Origin: Cycas panzhihuaensis
Taxonomy: Eukaryota; Cycadophyta
DNA: 64,000 nt
Assembly (NCBI GenBank): GCA_023213395.1
Contig: CM041465.1
Coordinates: forward strand, 198,717,741 to 198,781,740
Direction: 5' to 3'
This document shows, piece by piece, positions 22,630-35,237 of the stretch. The stretch's first letter is position 1. The number at the start of each line of letters is the position of its first letter. The translations under genes and the position numbers were made by a program. The notes under the pieces were generated by a model that did not search any database, was not told the origin of the DNA, and saw only the letters and a program-made list of their open reading frames with translations.

Positions 22630-24111
22630 TGCGACCGGTGAATACGTGTTATTTCATTAGTTGAAATGTTGAAAAATATTGCCCCATGTGATCATTTCGT
22701 AGCAGCAGATATTCGCCTCCGTAGGGTAGATGATTATGTTGTGAGAATCTATGATAATGAACAAATTGGGCACGCTACGCTCTGATGGGGAACGTGAATC
22801 TAACGTTTTTGTTGAGAGGATAAATCACAATTCATAATACAACGATAACACTCTAAAAGCATCACCGTCGTAATTATTAAAGTTTGTTCCCATGGAAGGG
22901 GATGGTGGAGTGGCCGTTCGTGTCGAAATTATTTATGTGAGTAACCTCAACAATCCTTTGTAAATTTGTTAAGTTTTGAAAATATTTTTTGTAGTTCTTT
23001 TTTTAATTTAATGAAATTTAAATTATATTATAAAAATATAGTACAACTTAAAAAGGTTCTTTGAAAAAAAGTCTTAATACATCTAAAACTAAAAGTATGT
23101 GTAATAAAATTAAGCACCATAACTTAAAAAGAAAGAGACATGCAAGGAGTGACCTTTACCCATAAACCCGTTGTCGGAATGCCTATAGTTAGAGCTAAGA
23201 GTGAAAAAGAAAGCCTTCACTAGTTGATAAGGTATTTAAACCTGGCTTAATGATATCATTGTGCTCTTTTCTATGAATATTGGCAAAGGGACAAGGTCTA
23301 GTTAAATAGCTTGTGACCTAAAACATTCTCTCAAGTTAAGAGCTTCTATTAGTGAATAGGGTTAAAGGGTGTCCTATTAGAAATAACAATTCAATTTCCC
23401 ATGAAATTGGAGTGATGGCATGGAGATTATAGAAATGGCTACATTTCCCATCTTCTAGTGCAACATCTAGTAATGTGCAAGCATTTGAAAAATACTAATT
23501 TGAATGATCAATTTATTGTGGCCATAACTTTTAATTTGGGTGTCTATTTAAGTCTTTTTTTTTTTTCTTAAATACTCATCTTCAAACGTTGAACATTATC
23601 ATTAAAGGAAGTAACTACTTAATGACCAATTGTCAAAATTTCCAGGGCCCAACAAGATCATAAAATGGCCCAAAATTACATTTTAAAATTATTTCTTACT
23701 TATATAAAAATTACTGAGTGTTATTTTTACTAGTAAGGTGATTAATTATATGTAAGTTATGATTTTGGGGGTTTGTTATATGATTAAGTACTCATACCAT
23801 AATTTTGAATAAATTAACAATTTTTTTTTAATTTACTAAAAATAATAGTAGTTAGGAAGTTATAAAAACATAAAATTTTTGAATTGAGATCCTTTTCACT
23901 TCAAATTAGAGGAGTAATTTTAGGAGTTAATTGTTAAAATTTTTACACGGCTAGAGATCTTGTATTTGTATATTTTGGATTATAAACAAATGAACTTTTT
24001 CAATTTGGGAAAGGAAAATTAAAAGTTTCATGGTGGTGTTTCTCTATGTGAATTGGCTTTGTTTTACTCTGAACTTCTTATTTCCTACTTACTTGATTTG
24101 AGGATCCACCA
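22630..24111. other. AT-rich intergenic region, no gene seen
   Basis: No coding similarity, LTR or PBS was recognised on either strand. Homopolymer and AT-rich runs are common. Confidence 0.5.
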
Positions 24112-25670
24112 CTCTATCATTTAACCCTACCTTTATAAAGCAAAGTAATAGACTCAAATGCTCTTATGATGTTATTCATATTGAGAAATGATTATTTATC
24201 GGTAGAATGCATTTACTTGTTAACTAGCCTTTAACTATAATACAAAAGAAGGTAATAAGTCAAAGAAAAAATTAGCGAGAGAAGAAGATTTACTTTTAAA
24301 AACACAAGTTCATAGAGATTTTATATACTGTCTTATCTCTCACGAACATGTAATAGTAACAAAATGGCTTACTCTAACAGTAATTTGTAATGTTTTTTAA
24401 GACTAATTGAGCTTATAAAACATATGCAATTGAGCCATATGATTAATGAGCAATATAACATGCTAACAATATGAAGGGAAATATCATTTGTGCTTTCTAT
24501 GTGAAATAAAAAAGTCTGTAATAATTCTTACAGTAGTATCTATGCATATTACAACTTTTAGAAGAGTAATTATTTATTATTTATTTTTTTATTATGTAAT
24601 AACATAAAAGAAAGGGATGTAAAATGGAATAAAAGCATTTGTCTTTTAATGTAAAAAATATAGATTACTAAAAGGGATTTACCACCTAAGGAACTAGAAA
24701 TTATTATTAAGAATATGCCCATATGCTAAGGCATATAAAATGAACTTAGAAAAATAGTTTGATAGCTTTAAACGTTGACCTATAGGTCATAACACACAAG
24801 TTAGAAACCTATCAAACATTTCCTTAATAATGCAATAAGCTCTAAACAATTAATATTTAATTAATTGGGAGCAGTCAACTATATCATTTAAACATACCTT
24901 TATCAAGCAAAGTAATAGATTTGAACGATCTTATAATGTTGTCCATATTAAGAAATGATTTTATATTGGTAAATAGTTACCTTAACATATTTAAATCCAA
25001 CACGTTTATTCTTAAACTAGCCTTTAACTATAGTATAAAAGAAGGCAATAAGCTAAAGAAAAAATTAGTAAGAGGAGAACATTCATTTAGGTAAAAACAA
25101 GTTCATAGAGATTTTATATAATGACTTGTCTCGCATAAACATAAAATAGTAACAAAATGGCTTACACTAACAGTAATTTGTAATGTTATTTAAGGCTAGT
25201 TGAGCTTACAAAACATATGCAATTGAGCCATATGAATGATGACCAATATGACATGCTAATAATATGGAGGTAAATATCATGTGTGCTTTCTAACTGAAAT
25301 TAAAAAGTCTATAATAATTCTTACAATAATATCTATGCACATTACATCTTATAAAAGAGTAATTACTTATCATTTATTTTTTTATTATGTAAGAACATAA
25401 AAGAAAGGGATGTAAAATGGAATAAAAACATTTGTCTCTCAATGGAAAAAATATAGACTACTCAAAAGGGATTTTCCACTCAACAAACTAGAAATTATCC
25501 TTAAGAATTTGACCCTATGCAAAGGCACATAAAATGAACTTAGAATAATAGTTTAATGGCTTTAAGCTTTGATTTATAAGTTATAACAGAGAAGCTATAA
25601 ACCTATCAAACATCACCCTAATAATGTAATAAGATCTAAATAATTAATATTTAATTAATTAGGAAGTCAA
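24112..25670. repeat. Two-copy tandem repeat, unit about 0.77-0.79 kb
   Basis: Unit 1 is 24112-24878 and unit 2 is 24879-25670. They share long blocks in the same order: CAAAGTAATAGA, AACTAGCCTTTAACTATA, AACAAAATGGCTTAC, TTGAGCCATATGA, ATGTAAAATGGAATAAAA and ATTAATATTTAATTAATT. The start of a third unit (CTCTATAATTTA) follows at 25671 but soon diverges. There is no coding potential. Divergence between the units is substantial, so the duplication is old. Confidence 0.85.
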
Positions 25671-26800
25671 CTCTATAATTTATACACATATTATTAAGTA
25701 ACCTCCTAAGGTTAGTGGCACATAAGCATTTGATCGCATGGTTAAGGTGGAAATGGTTAATGTTAATTACTAATTTGTGTGTGTAGGCCATATATCTCTA
25801 CCAATGAGATTAAAAGCCGCATGGTTCACTAATAAGTTTCTAGAAAAAGTGGTCACTTTCGTCTACTTATGGCCAAACATTTATAAAGAGATCTCTTATA
25901 TCATAATCTTGTCTTGTTAGATTGTACACATATACATATTATCTATTGGTGTTTTCAAAGCTTCATTGCACTTTTCCCTTATATATTTTATGTAATATAA
26001 GTTAATGAAGTGTTAATAAAGATCTATTATGCTCTCTTATCTTTCATAAGCTTCTATTGGTGTAAAAATTAGTAGTCAAATTCGTATTAAGTAGTAATAG
26101 AGCAAGGTTTAGAGATCTGGTAGGAGTATTCAGAAGTTATAACAAAGTAGTTTATTTTTTTTCCTTGGTGATTTTTTAAACCTTTCCTTATAAGTAATTT
26201 CATTTTAAAGTCCTATCCAATTTTGCTACTTTGTGTTGTTCAACTATAAGTGGGAAGTATAGCGCAAATCCTTAGTCTTAGTTTCCCTTTCCTTACAGTC
26301 TAGGTATAGACCCTATGCTATGAAATGGGAGATGTCTACTTGCTTTCAGATAATGTTCGAGGCTTATGAACACCCATAAGACATTCAATTAATAAACACA
26401 TGAAATAATTAAATTCCTCATAAATGCTCCAAAATATATCTTACATTAACTCATAACATAAAAGTATATTGCATGATAAAAGATTACATAGAAGAAATCC
26501 TTCCATAAAGAACGAAAGAGATTATTACAATGCATATTAAGAATATTAAACGTAAGATCATATAAGGTGATAGTTAGTACCTTACATGATTAAATCAACT
26601 TTAGAGTAATTAAATATTAAGAGCAGATAAACCCCCATGCACCTAGGTTCACAACATAAAGTTGTGACTTAACACTTTTATGATAAAGAAGCATGCAATA
26701 CAAATTATGTACAAATATTACATCAATATAATATAATGCATCCTTGATGAATTAATGAAGTCTATCATTAATTCTTCTATCACCCTTCCTTAATGATGAT
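25671..26800. other. AT-rich region, possible old LTR remnants
   Basis: No protein similarity. 25820-26060 has plus-strand LTR-like composition (TATAAAGAGATCTC near 25885, AATAAAG near 26018, then TATTGGTGTAAAAATTAG near 26055, which resembles a decayed PBS), but no partner copy was found. The 3' LTR of Copia-2 should lie just left of its RNase H, ending near 26790; its boundaries could not be set. Confidence 0.3.
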
Positions 26801-26839
26801 TTCATTAATTTTAACACCAAGTCTAAGCTAAAAACTTTT

Positions 26840-29454
26840 AAATTTATCGCAAAAGAGTATCTTTGTGAAGATATCTATAATTTGATCATTGGTATGCTTA
26901 TAAATAAAATCTATCTCACCATTCTATACATGCTCCTTGATGAAGTGGTGATTAAACTTGATGTGTTTAGTTCTAAGATGGAACATACGATTCTTGGTCA
27001 ATTTGAGAACACTTTGATTATTACAAAATAATGATATAGCTTATCTCTGACTAATCGTAAGCTCTTGTAAAACCTTCCTAAGCTAGATAGCATCAATAAT
27101 TGCACTAATGGTGGCATTATACTCAACTTTAGTTGAACATAGAGTGACATTAGGTTACTTTTTGTAATATCATGAAACTAAAGTAGAGCCCAGGTTAAAA
27201 TAGTAGCATGAGGTTGATTACTAGCTATCTTCGCATCTAGCCCACTTTGCTCGAGTGTAACCTATTAACAAAAGAATTTCCACATGACAGTAATCATGTT
27301 TAGACTGAAAAATATCTTAAAGATATCTTAGAATCCTCATTACTACTTTCTAATATGAAATCTTAGGTTGTGTTATGAACCTAAAATAAATTCCAATGGA
27401 ATAGGTAGTATTAGGTTGAATATGAGTAAGGTAAATTAATTTTCTCACAAGTTGCCTATACAATATAGGATCTGTAGGTTTTTCACAGTCATCAATGGCC
27501 AAATTTAGACTTGTCTCTATATGAGTTAGCAATGGCTTACATTTATCTACCCTAAATTTTAAAGAATTTCCTTTCTATATTTTGATTGTGAATAGAAATA
27601 AATGGCTCGACTCCTACTAAGCTTCCATTTTAAGAAACTAATAAAGTAACTCGAGCCTAGTCCTCTCCAAGTTATAATTCAAATCTCCTTGGAGATGTGT
27701 TATCCACTTTGTGTAATTGTCAATTATCAATAAATCATCAATATAAAGTATAAACAAAGTGATCAAACCATTATGGATTTTGATATATAGATTTAGATTT
27801 GAAGATGAGCGAATGAGTCCATGTTTTTTAAAGTATTCATCAATCTTTGTATAGCAAACATGAGGTGATTACTTAAGGTAATACAATATCTTTTTCAATT
27901 TGTAGACTAAATGTTCTTTTCTATGAATAATAAAGCTAGGAGGCTAATTTATGTATATTTCCTCCTACAAATCACCATTTAAGAAGGTACTTTTTATATC
28001 CATATGGTAAACATGCCTATTGAAATAAGTTGCAAGTACCAAAACAAGCCTTATAGTGGTCATCTTGGCAATTGGTGCAAATGTGTCGTCATAATCAATA
28101 CCTTCAACCTATTTGAAACCTTTTGCAATCAAGCATACTTTATATCATTAAATAGAACCATTTGCATGAAATTTTATTTTATAAATCTATCTACAATTAA
28201 TTGGTTTCTTCTCTTCAAGCAACTCAACAAGCACCTAAGTATCATTTTGTAGGATATAATCCATTTCTTTAGTCACAATTGTTTGCCATTTTAGATCTCC
28301 AATAAATTCCTTAAAAGTAAATGGTTCAGGAGATAATAACATTTCTGCAATTAAGGCAAAGTTAACGGATGAATTATATTTTGATTATCTCTTTCCTAAT
28401 TATGGTGGTAAAGGAGCAAAAGATATTATCTATATATACTATTTGGTCAACTACTTTGAAGTAGGCTCATCCTAAATATCCCTCAAAGGATTAATAGATG
28501 TAAATATGGATGTAGAGGTAAGTGGTATAGATGATGTACCAGGAGTGTATGTTAATGTAGAAGGCATATGTTTTGTAAGAATATTTTATGGAGTAAGAGG
28601 AGCAATAATTCTTTATTAGACTGATCATCAAATAATGAAATCTATATGATATCCAAATCTTGGTTCTCTTCTGAGAAACTAATATGCTGAGATATATGCA
28701 TTTTCTTTATGGTGGTATCATATAATTTATACAATTTACAAATGGATTGATAACTAATAAAGATTTATTTCCTACTCTTATTATCTAATGCTTTTCTTTG
28801 TTCTTTGGTATGAGTACGTATGCTATATGAACAAAAGTACATAAATGTAAGATCATAGATTTTTAACTTGACTAGGCCTCCTTAAGAGTAATGTTCAATA
28901 TTGCCTTGGTTCAACTTCTATTTATGAGATATACTATTGTATGAAGAGCTTCAACCCATAATTAAAGTCATAAATTCTTGGCAACAAGCATGGTTTTCCC
29001 TTTGCTAACCAAGGTTTAATTCATTCTTTTACTAACTCTATTTTGTCGAGGGGTGTATGTGGCAGAAAATTATTATTTAATACTATTATCCTTATAGAAT
29101 TAGATAAACTCATTTGATGTGTATTCACCTCCATTATCATAATAAAGGATTTTTAGTGGATTTCTATATTAAAGTTTAATCCCATGCTTAAACTCTTTAA
29201 ATTTATCAAAGAGTTTTGATTTCTACTTTAGGAAATATACCCACACTTTTCTACAGTAGTCAAAAATAAATATAATAACATAACACCAGCCTCCAAAGAA
29301 TGCTTGAGATATGGGCCCACAAATATCTCAATGTACTAGGCCTAAAGGTTCCTTTATATACTAGGCTCTTATATCTCACCTAAAATGAACCTAATGATGT
29401 TTACCCATAACACAAGACTGACATATATATTTAGTCTACTTTATATTTGGTATA
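26840..29454 (-). pseudogene. Copia-2, left part: integrase, RT and RNase H remnants
   Basis: Minus-strand translation through stops runs in copia order. ICQSCVMGKHH (integrase zinc-binding) is near 29400-29430, then DICGP and a core with YYDNGGEYTSNEF near 29110-29140. The triad Glu is replaced by Lys at 29028-29030 (VSKRMN). RT contains EGIDYDDTFAPIAKM and MDIKSTFLNGD (about 28120-27960), an LYIDDLLI active-site box (about 27735-27760) and a YRQLVRKLIYLTH segment (27532-27350). RNase H (about 27130-26840) keeps NNQS, TKHI..HHFIKEHV and DIFTK. Stops and frameshifts are frequent. The reading is interrupted at 29454 by the Tat-like gypsy element and resumes at 44628. Relatedness to Copia-1 is suggested by a shared leader block. 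Confidence 0.85.
29450..29454. repeat. Target-site duplication of the Tat-like gypsy element (left copy)
   Basis: GTATA precedes the TGG start of the left LTR; the second copy is at 44623-44627 after the CA end of the right LTR. Removing the element and one copy restores the Copia-2 order of motifs from pre-integrase to the integrase zinc-binding region. Confidence 0.88.
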
Positions 29455-31344
29455 TGGATGCGCTGCTACGGGATAACTACCTAACTGGTAGGTGTAAGGG
29501 AGAGTGAGTGGTGGAATGATAGAAGGTGGGACCTAAAAGGTGGGTAACTATCACGCAGGCGCCTGCCGTGAGCGCGAGTTCGGATCTGCAATGGAGTATG
29601 GCTACTATCGGGTGACCCTTCACCGCTTCGAATAAGGGGTGAAGGTGCGTAGGGCAAACCTAGGTTGACCTAGGAGTAGGACCCTCCCACCCTTGGGTGG
29701 CCAGAAGGGAGAGAGAGAGAGACTAACGGAGATAGGCCAAGAGCAAGCCTACACAACCTGCACACGAGTGATGCAGGAAGCAAGGCACTCGTGTGGTTAA
29801 GGAGAGAGGAGGAAAGGTAGGGGGGAGGAGGACTCCTATAATCTTTCCTACAAATGATAAAGATGCATGCAACAAGACAAACGAATTGCAAACAAATACC
29901 AAACCAATTTTTTCCTTTTAAGCTTCCAATGTGCTAATTACTAAGAAAAAAATAAAAGGAAAAGAAAGGGTAGCGGAGGGGGACGAAACATGCACCTAGA
30001 CCGAAGGCGTGCGAGACGAAGTAGCCTTCTTGAGGAGCACCCAACCACTCCGCGCGATGTACTGGATGCGAGATGTTGTGACGGGCAAAAGAGGGGCTTC
30101 CTTACCTTCCCCGAGAAATCACGTGCGACACCAAAGAAAGGAAAGAAACACTAACCAATAAATGAGATAGCATAAAAACATAACATATGCAGAAGTACTT
30201 ACCGGTAACGAGGCCAATGGGCAAGGTCCTCCGTGCATCCCGACACCAGAAGCAACAATGATCTCTCTTCCCGAAGGAAGGACGCTAACATGCAGCACAA
30301 AACTCTAATGATATACGCCTAAGTAACATAAACAAGAATCTGAAAAGGAGAGGCAAGGGATTTGCCTCATCCAAAGGGCAGTGGAGAGGGGCTGATAAAT
30401 CAGCCCAGATCTGAGGTAGAGCAGGTTTGAGGCCCTGCTACGGAGATGTGACGGGAAACACCTGCACTTGGGGCGCTTATGGACTGCCTGGGCGAAGATC
30501 AGCTGGAAACCACTTCAAAGGAGCCCTCTCCAAGGCATTTGAGGGGCTGGGAGAATGTCTCAGCCACGCCAAAGGAGAGGTGGGCGTCAGATGAAAGGTG
30601 CAGTCCAATTGCAAAGAAACAACAGAGAAGAGCAGAGCAGGAGAGTGTTTCCTTGAGTGTAATTCCAAAAGTGAGCAAAAAGATCCTTGAAAATGAGCCA
30701 AAAAGGGCTTAAGTACTCAAAACCCTAAAGCGTGCGATTAGGGCGCAATGAAGAGAAATAAAGCGCGAGCCATGTGGCGGTTCAATAAATACGAAATTGC
30801 CACCATGGATTTTAGAAACAACTCGAGATAGCCGTATCACGGAATTTCGCAAAGACAAATGAATATTCCGGCCAGATCGCTAAAAATCCGGCGGTACACA
30901 CCTAGAGCTAAAAATGGGGCCCACCAACCGCCTAGTCAGCGTATGACCGAAAGGGCAAAAAGGAGGTGAAAACATCTACCCGGGGGGGCACAAGCCATCA
31001 AACAGGTCCAAGGTAGCAAAAGTAAGACTCAAACGGGGTGGCAAGCTAACCAACGATGATGAGTCGTCACACGGGCGGAGGTGGTGCAAACCTAGTGGAT
31101 CCTGGAGCGAGGAGGGCAGATGCGGGAAGTAATACGGTTACTAGGGTGCCACACTCATCGGGAGTGTACCGCTATAGTCGTCATAGGCTAAATAAGTGTG
31201 GACGACTACAAGGTCGCCCACAAAGTCATACCTATGCGTATACTCAAGCAAACATCCAAAGGAAAGAAAGCGATGATAATACGAGAGACATACCTGCACT
31301 TACCTGAGTCGGTGATTCCGTATCCATTCCCGAAAGTCGGAACA
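29455..31344 (-). repeat. Tat-like element 3' LTR
   Basis: Starts TGGATGCGCT and ends CGGAACA, about 1890 bp. It matches 42709-44622 along its whole length with small indels, for instance around 29560 and 30600-30900. Short open frames inside it (around 29670 and 30479) occur in both LTRs and look like chance frames. Confidence 0.9.
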
Positions 31345-31733
31345 TCGCCTGGCGCAGAGCCTCGCCACGAAGCTCGGTGCGATGGCGACGCCGGCAACAC
31401 AATTGTCGAGTACATGTGTATAGATATATCAATCAAGATCATAACAAGAGGCAAGGGTGCCATGAAAGTGTCGTGGTGGGACGCGTGGATACGAAAGCCG
31501 CGGTGGAGACAACATAGGGGCTGCCTATGGGCCACTTGGAAACCGATCGAAAATGAGATGTGAGGGCCGCCCCACCACAAAGGATGCAAAGGAACATGCA
31601 TAGCTAAATAAAGAACGAATAGTGGGTACCATAGTTTTACCTCATTAGTAACCCAGTTTCGGAGGTGCGAACGGATCGCGAAGTAAAGTGACATACGACC
31701 TGGGCCTTGGGCGATGGGAAGGCCAGGCAAACC
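31345..31733 (-). other. Sequence between second RNase H and 3' LTR
   Basis: No protein similarity was recognised and no purine-rich tract abuts the LTR. The open frames here in both directions lack family resemblance. Confidence 0.4.
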
Positions 31734-32155
31734 TCAGGGACGGTCAGCAAGAAGGGAGAGGCGGCGCTCAAGGATGAGGTGAACGAGGCTATCTGCCTCA
31801 GCGTTGAGGGCCCGAGGGATGTGCTGGATATCAACAGAAGAAAAGCGGGCCAGGAGGGATCTGGCGGCAGAAGCAAGAGTCCTCAAGTGAGGGCATCGCA
31901 CCTGGTAAACCTGGGTGAGATGAGACACCACAACTTGAGGGTCGCAAAGCAAAACAATGGGTCTATGATGGAAACAGAGAGCATCAGTGAGGGCTTCAAT
32001 AACGGTTGTATACTCAGCTTCATTGTTGGTAGCCTCTGGGAGGAAGATCCCAGAGTGGAGGAGATCATGTCCAGAAGGGTCATGGAGGATCCATGCAAAG
32101 GGCGTAAGGTCCAGGATTACCGCGGCTTCCGTCGTTGGTAAAGATGTACATAGAC
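31734..32155 (-). pseudogene. Archaeal-type RNase H (second RNase H) of the Tat-like element
   Basis: Minus-strand translation gives FTNDGSRGNPGP near 32155-32120, the first-strand motif with catalytic Asp typical of archaeal/plant-type RNase H. A frameshift follows, then the frame 32168-31734 continues with PFAWILHDPSG, ATNNEAEYTTVIEAL (catalytic Glu), PIVLLCDPQVVVSHLTQVYQ (Asp) and IPRALNAEADSLVHLIL (last Asp). Both halves together cover one whole RNase H fold. It is separate from the gypsy RNase H at 37.2-37.75 kb. Known: Tat elements have such a second RNase H. Here it lies about 3.7 kb beyond the integrase, next to the 3' LTR, so its expression would need a separate or spliced message (inference). 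Confidence 0.85.
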
Positions 32156-33300
32156 ATCGGCGACACAAAATCTAAGCAATCGATGGGTGATGAAAGCAAC
32201 GCTCAACAAGCAAGCAGAAAATGGCCGTGAAGGGTAGGAGGACTTAGCAATGAGGTTACCTGTAGAGCGCATAATCCGATCACCCAGGCAGAGTGGTCGG
32301 AAGGAAAGCCTCGAGCGCCAAAAGGTCGCCTTAGAAAGCGAAACATGCCCCCAAGTGGGGGGGCATTCCTTTTGGGGACTCCAAGAGCGAGAAAGGACTG
32401 TGGAAATGAGTCCAGGGTGGCGAAACGAGCCAAACGAGTATAAACTCGGGCGAGCACGGGAGTAACGCGCAAAACGATGCATAAGGGCCCTAGCAAAAAG
32501 CACGATAATGATGCACCATAAATGCCCTTGCAGGGGAGGGCATAAAGGGCATCAATAAAGCACAATTGGTGGCAGGGCCAGAGGGCAAAGGTGATCAGGA
32601 TAACGAGACGATCCCAACGACTGTCGCGAGACCAAAAACGGAGGAGGTGCCCGTTGGGGGCCCCGCCTATATAAGGAAATCGACGGGAAAATGGATTCAT
32701 TTTCACCACCGTGACGAAACCGAGCCATTTCCTTACGCAGTGGAGCGCCGCCCAACTCGGAGGCACACGTAGGGAGATCGACCGCCTGGACGGAGAGCGG
32801 GATAGCCAAAGACGACCGACTGCATTTACATGGTGATAGCGAGACCAGATCCAGTGAGTGGAAATCACTAAACCTGACCCAAATCGAAGTTCAAAGTTTG
32901 TGGCTTTTTGTAGTTTTTGAAGTAATTTTTGCATAGTCTTAGTGCCCCTTATGGGCAACGGAAGGCTTCCCGGGATCCGAATCGGACACAGAAAGAGGCG
33001 GGGACCTGGGCATTAGGGAGCCCTGGTCCTGGTGGGCCCCATGAGGTCCACTAGAAGAAATTTTTTTGGTTTTTGAGCAGAAGTTTAGGGGGGGCGCCGT
33101 TCGTACCTCGGCGATGATCGCGGTGCCGCGATCATTGCCGCAGCCTCGTGATCGCCACGGACCCGTTAAACTTAGCAAGCATCGCTAAGTTTGGTGCAGA
33201 CGGGCGTGAAGGCAGAAAAATAGACACAAGGGCCAAAAGAGCCCCAAATCTCAGGCAAAGAGAGATTTGAGAGAGAGAGAGGTGATAATAGCTGACATGA
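32156..33300. other. Region between second RNase H and antisense frame
   Basis: A 251-codon open frame (32958-32203, minus) and several shorter overlapping frames occur. None resembles a protein I recognise, and the sequence is GC-rich, where chance frames are long. The 251-codon frame runs toward the second RNase H in the same orientation but in a different frame, so it could be its upstream part; this is unproven. Confidence 0.3.
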
Positions 33301-33352
33301 GACTGACTTGAGGTATTTTTGGTGTGAACAGTCGCCCTCATGCAGAGATAAC

Positions 33353-35237
33353 CGCGAGAACGTCGGTATGGCTATGCTGAGTTACATGGAGATGACGACT
33401 CAGGAGGATAGGGACATGTTGTAGAGGTGTGGCCTGTACAATGCCCTCAAGACACCTCAATACACGTCAGACCAGAGGCTGCTGGTGGATATAGTGTCCC
33501 ATTGGGACCGGAGGAGGCATGTGTTCCACCTACCATGTGGGGATGTGATGGTTACGCCGAGGATATCCCATGGATACTAGGAGTTCCGTGATAGGGAGGC
33601 CGGTGAGACTCGGACGCCCAAAGACCGAGGCAAAGACAGGAGGCGCCTGTTCTTCACGGTGAGCCGACAGTGTGGACGGAGGGAGCACCCCTCCGCATGC
33701 CGATGTCTGGGATTCCTCGAGTGAGGAAGATGATCATACTGTGCATTCTGTTCCGGATTTCCCAGAAACGGAACTATCGAGAGGTTCCAAAGTGTGGATG
33801 GATGCGTCACGACCGGCGCGGTTAGAGAGGATGGACTGGGTAGCCCTGATAGCGGCGAACCTAGTCGTGCAGCTGGACACTATCAGGGCGTTCGGCAGAG
33901 GAGGGCTATCATATAGCACGCTATTACAGTGCTGGTATTTCAATCACTTCGCGGTAGTGGCACCAGCGGGGGAACCACACCCTATCACAGAGCAGGCCCC
34001 GATGGTCCACAGATGGCAGACTCGACTGAGGGGGACAGAGGACAGAGCCCATGTCAGACGATTGGTAGAGGCCACATCACTAGACCTCCTCACCCTCCCA
34101 GACTACATAGCTGAGCCATACAGGACGGTGAGGTGGGATAGCGACGACGAGGCGGGCGGAGCAGGAGTGCCCGCGGGCGATGACAACAGTGATGATGGGG
34201 ATGATGGGGATAGTGGAGATACGGGCTGGCCCCTGGCCACGACCTGCAGGGGAGGCAGGTCCTTCAGGGACAGCAGGACAGGCAGAGGGTCCATCCGGGG
34301 CTGCCGGAGGAGAGGCAGGCCCATCAGGAGCACAAGGTGAGGTTAGAGGACCCGTGACTAGGGCCCGCAGGCTACGGATCGTGATGGGATCCGCAGGGAC
34401 GAGAGCTGGAGCCACCCCCACGAGCAGAGGGACCCAGGCAGAGGAGGTGCCCGAAGACGAGGCGCCTGCAGCTGGCGGAGAGCCAGGAAGAGAGGATGCC
34501 ACGCGACCGGAGGATCAAGCGGCCACAGCAGGTGAGAGCTAACCTTTTCCAAAGTCATTTAGCATCCAGATAGATGTTTGGTTTGGTTTGATCATGGCAT
34601 ATATGGTGAGATATAGACTAACACATGACGTGTTGCATCAAGTGTGTACAAAGAAAGATCAGGAGACTGATAGAGGCTGTGGCGAGGGAGATATTCCCTC
34701 AGGTGTATGCAGAGGGGCAACCGCCCATCCAGGCAAGTGATGAGCCTAGAGCGGCAGGAGCCCACAGAGAGGCGTTCGCCCCATTGGTGAGGGCGAGGGA
34801 CATATGGGCTCAGTGTCCCAAGAGAATGCCACATCCTGTGGACGATCGCAGCAGAGAGGGATGATGCGAGACGCGAGCGAGATGAGTCTGCGAGGACTGC
34901 ACAGCTCTAGAGGCATGTGGTGGTGCAGTGGAGATGAGGAGAGCGTAACCCAAGCAAGTGATCACTGAGCGTCTCAGGGTGACATAGGAGGCACTCCGGG
35001 GAGAGCGGGATCGTATCCAGGCCAGATACGATCAACTAGTCGCGCAGATGGTCTCGAGGTCGAGCCGAAGCAGGACACGGACCCACACGGCGGTGACGAC
35101 CTCGAGACGACCTAGGAACGATGAGAGCGAGGCAGGCAGCTCGCGGAGGCCTAGGAGGAGCCTTGGAGGCATGTGGTCCCCAGGAGAAGGATCACAGAGA
35201 CCAGGAGATGGCACCCCAGGAGCGGGGCAACAGAAGT
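33353..35237 (+). pseudogene. Antisense extra frame with plant-mobile-domain-like protein
   Basis: Plus strand, opposite to gag-pol. Translation from about 33396 reads METTQ-like residues, then after a TAG (33421-33423) RCGLYNAL, SDQRLLVDIVSHWD and HVFHLPCGDVMVT, and, after a frameshift near 33557, EDIPWILGVP. This series (small alpha segment, HTFHLP-like strand, EDV.. .LGLP) is the signature of the plant mobile domain (PMD), known from plant proteins and from gypsy and Mutator-like elements. The open frame 33672-34340 (222 codons) continues with RAFGRGGLSYSTLLQCWYF, another PMD-like stretch, then an acidic Asp/Gly-rich run (about 34160-34220) and a low-complexity Gly/Arg/Pro-rich tail to about 35237. 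No function in the element is known to me. At least one stop and two frameshifts break it. Confidence 0.7.

Noticed and set aside
29670-30712. Frames of 73-77 codons in the Tat-like LTR
   Set aside because: They lie inside an LTR, occur on both strands and in both LTR copies with frame differences, and resemble no protein.
31206-31730. 174-codon minus-strand frame before the 3' LTR
   Set aside because: No motif was recognised, and an overlapping plus-strand frame of similar length exists in the same GC-rich sequence.
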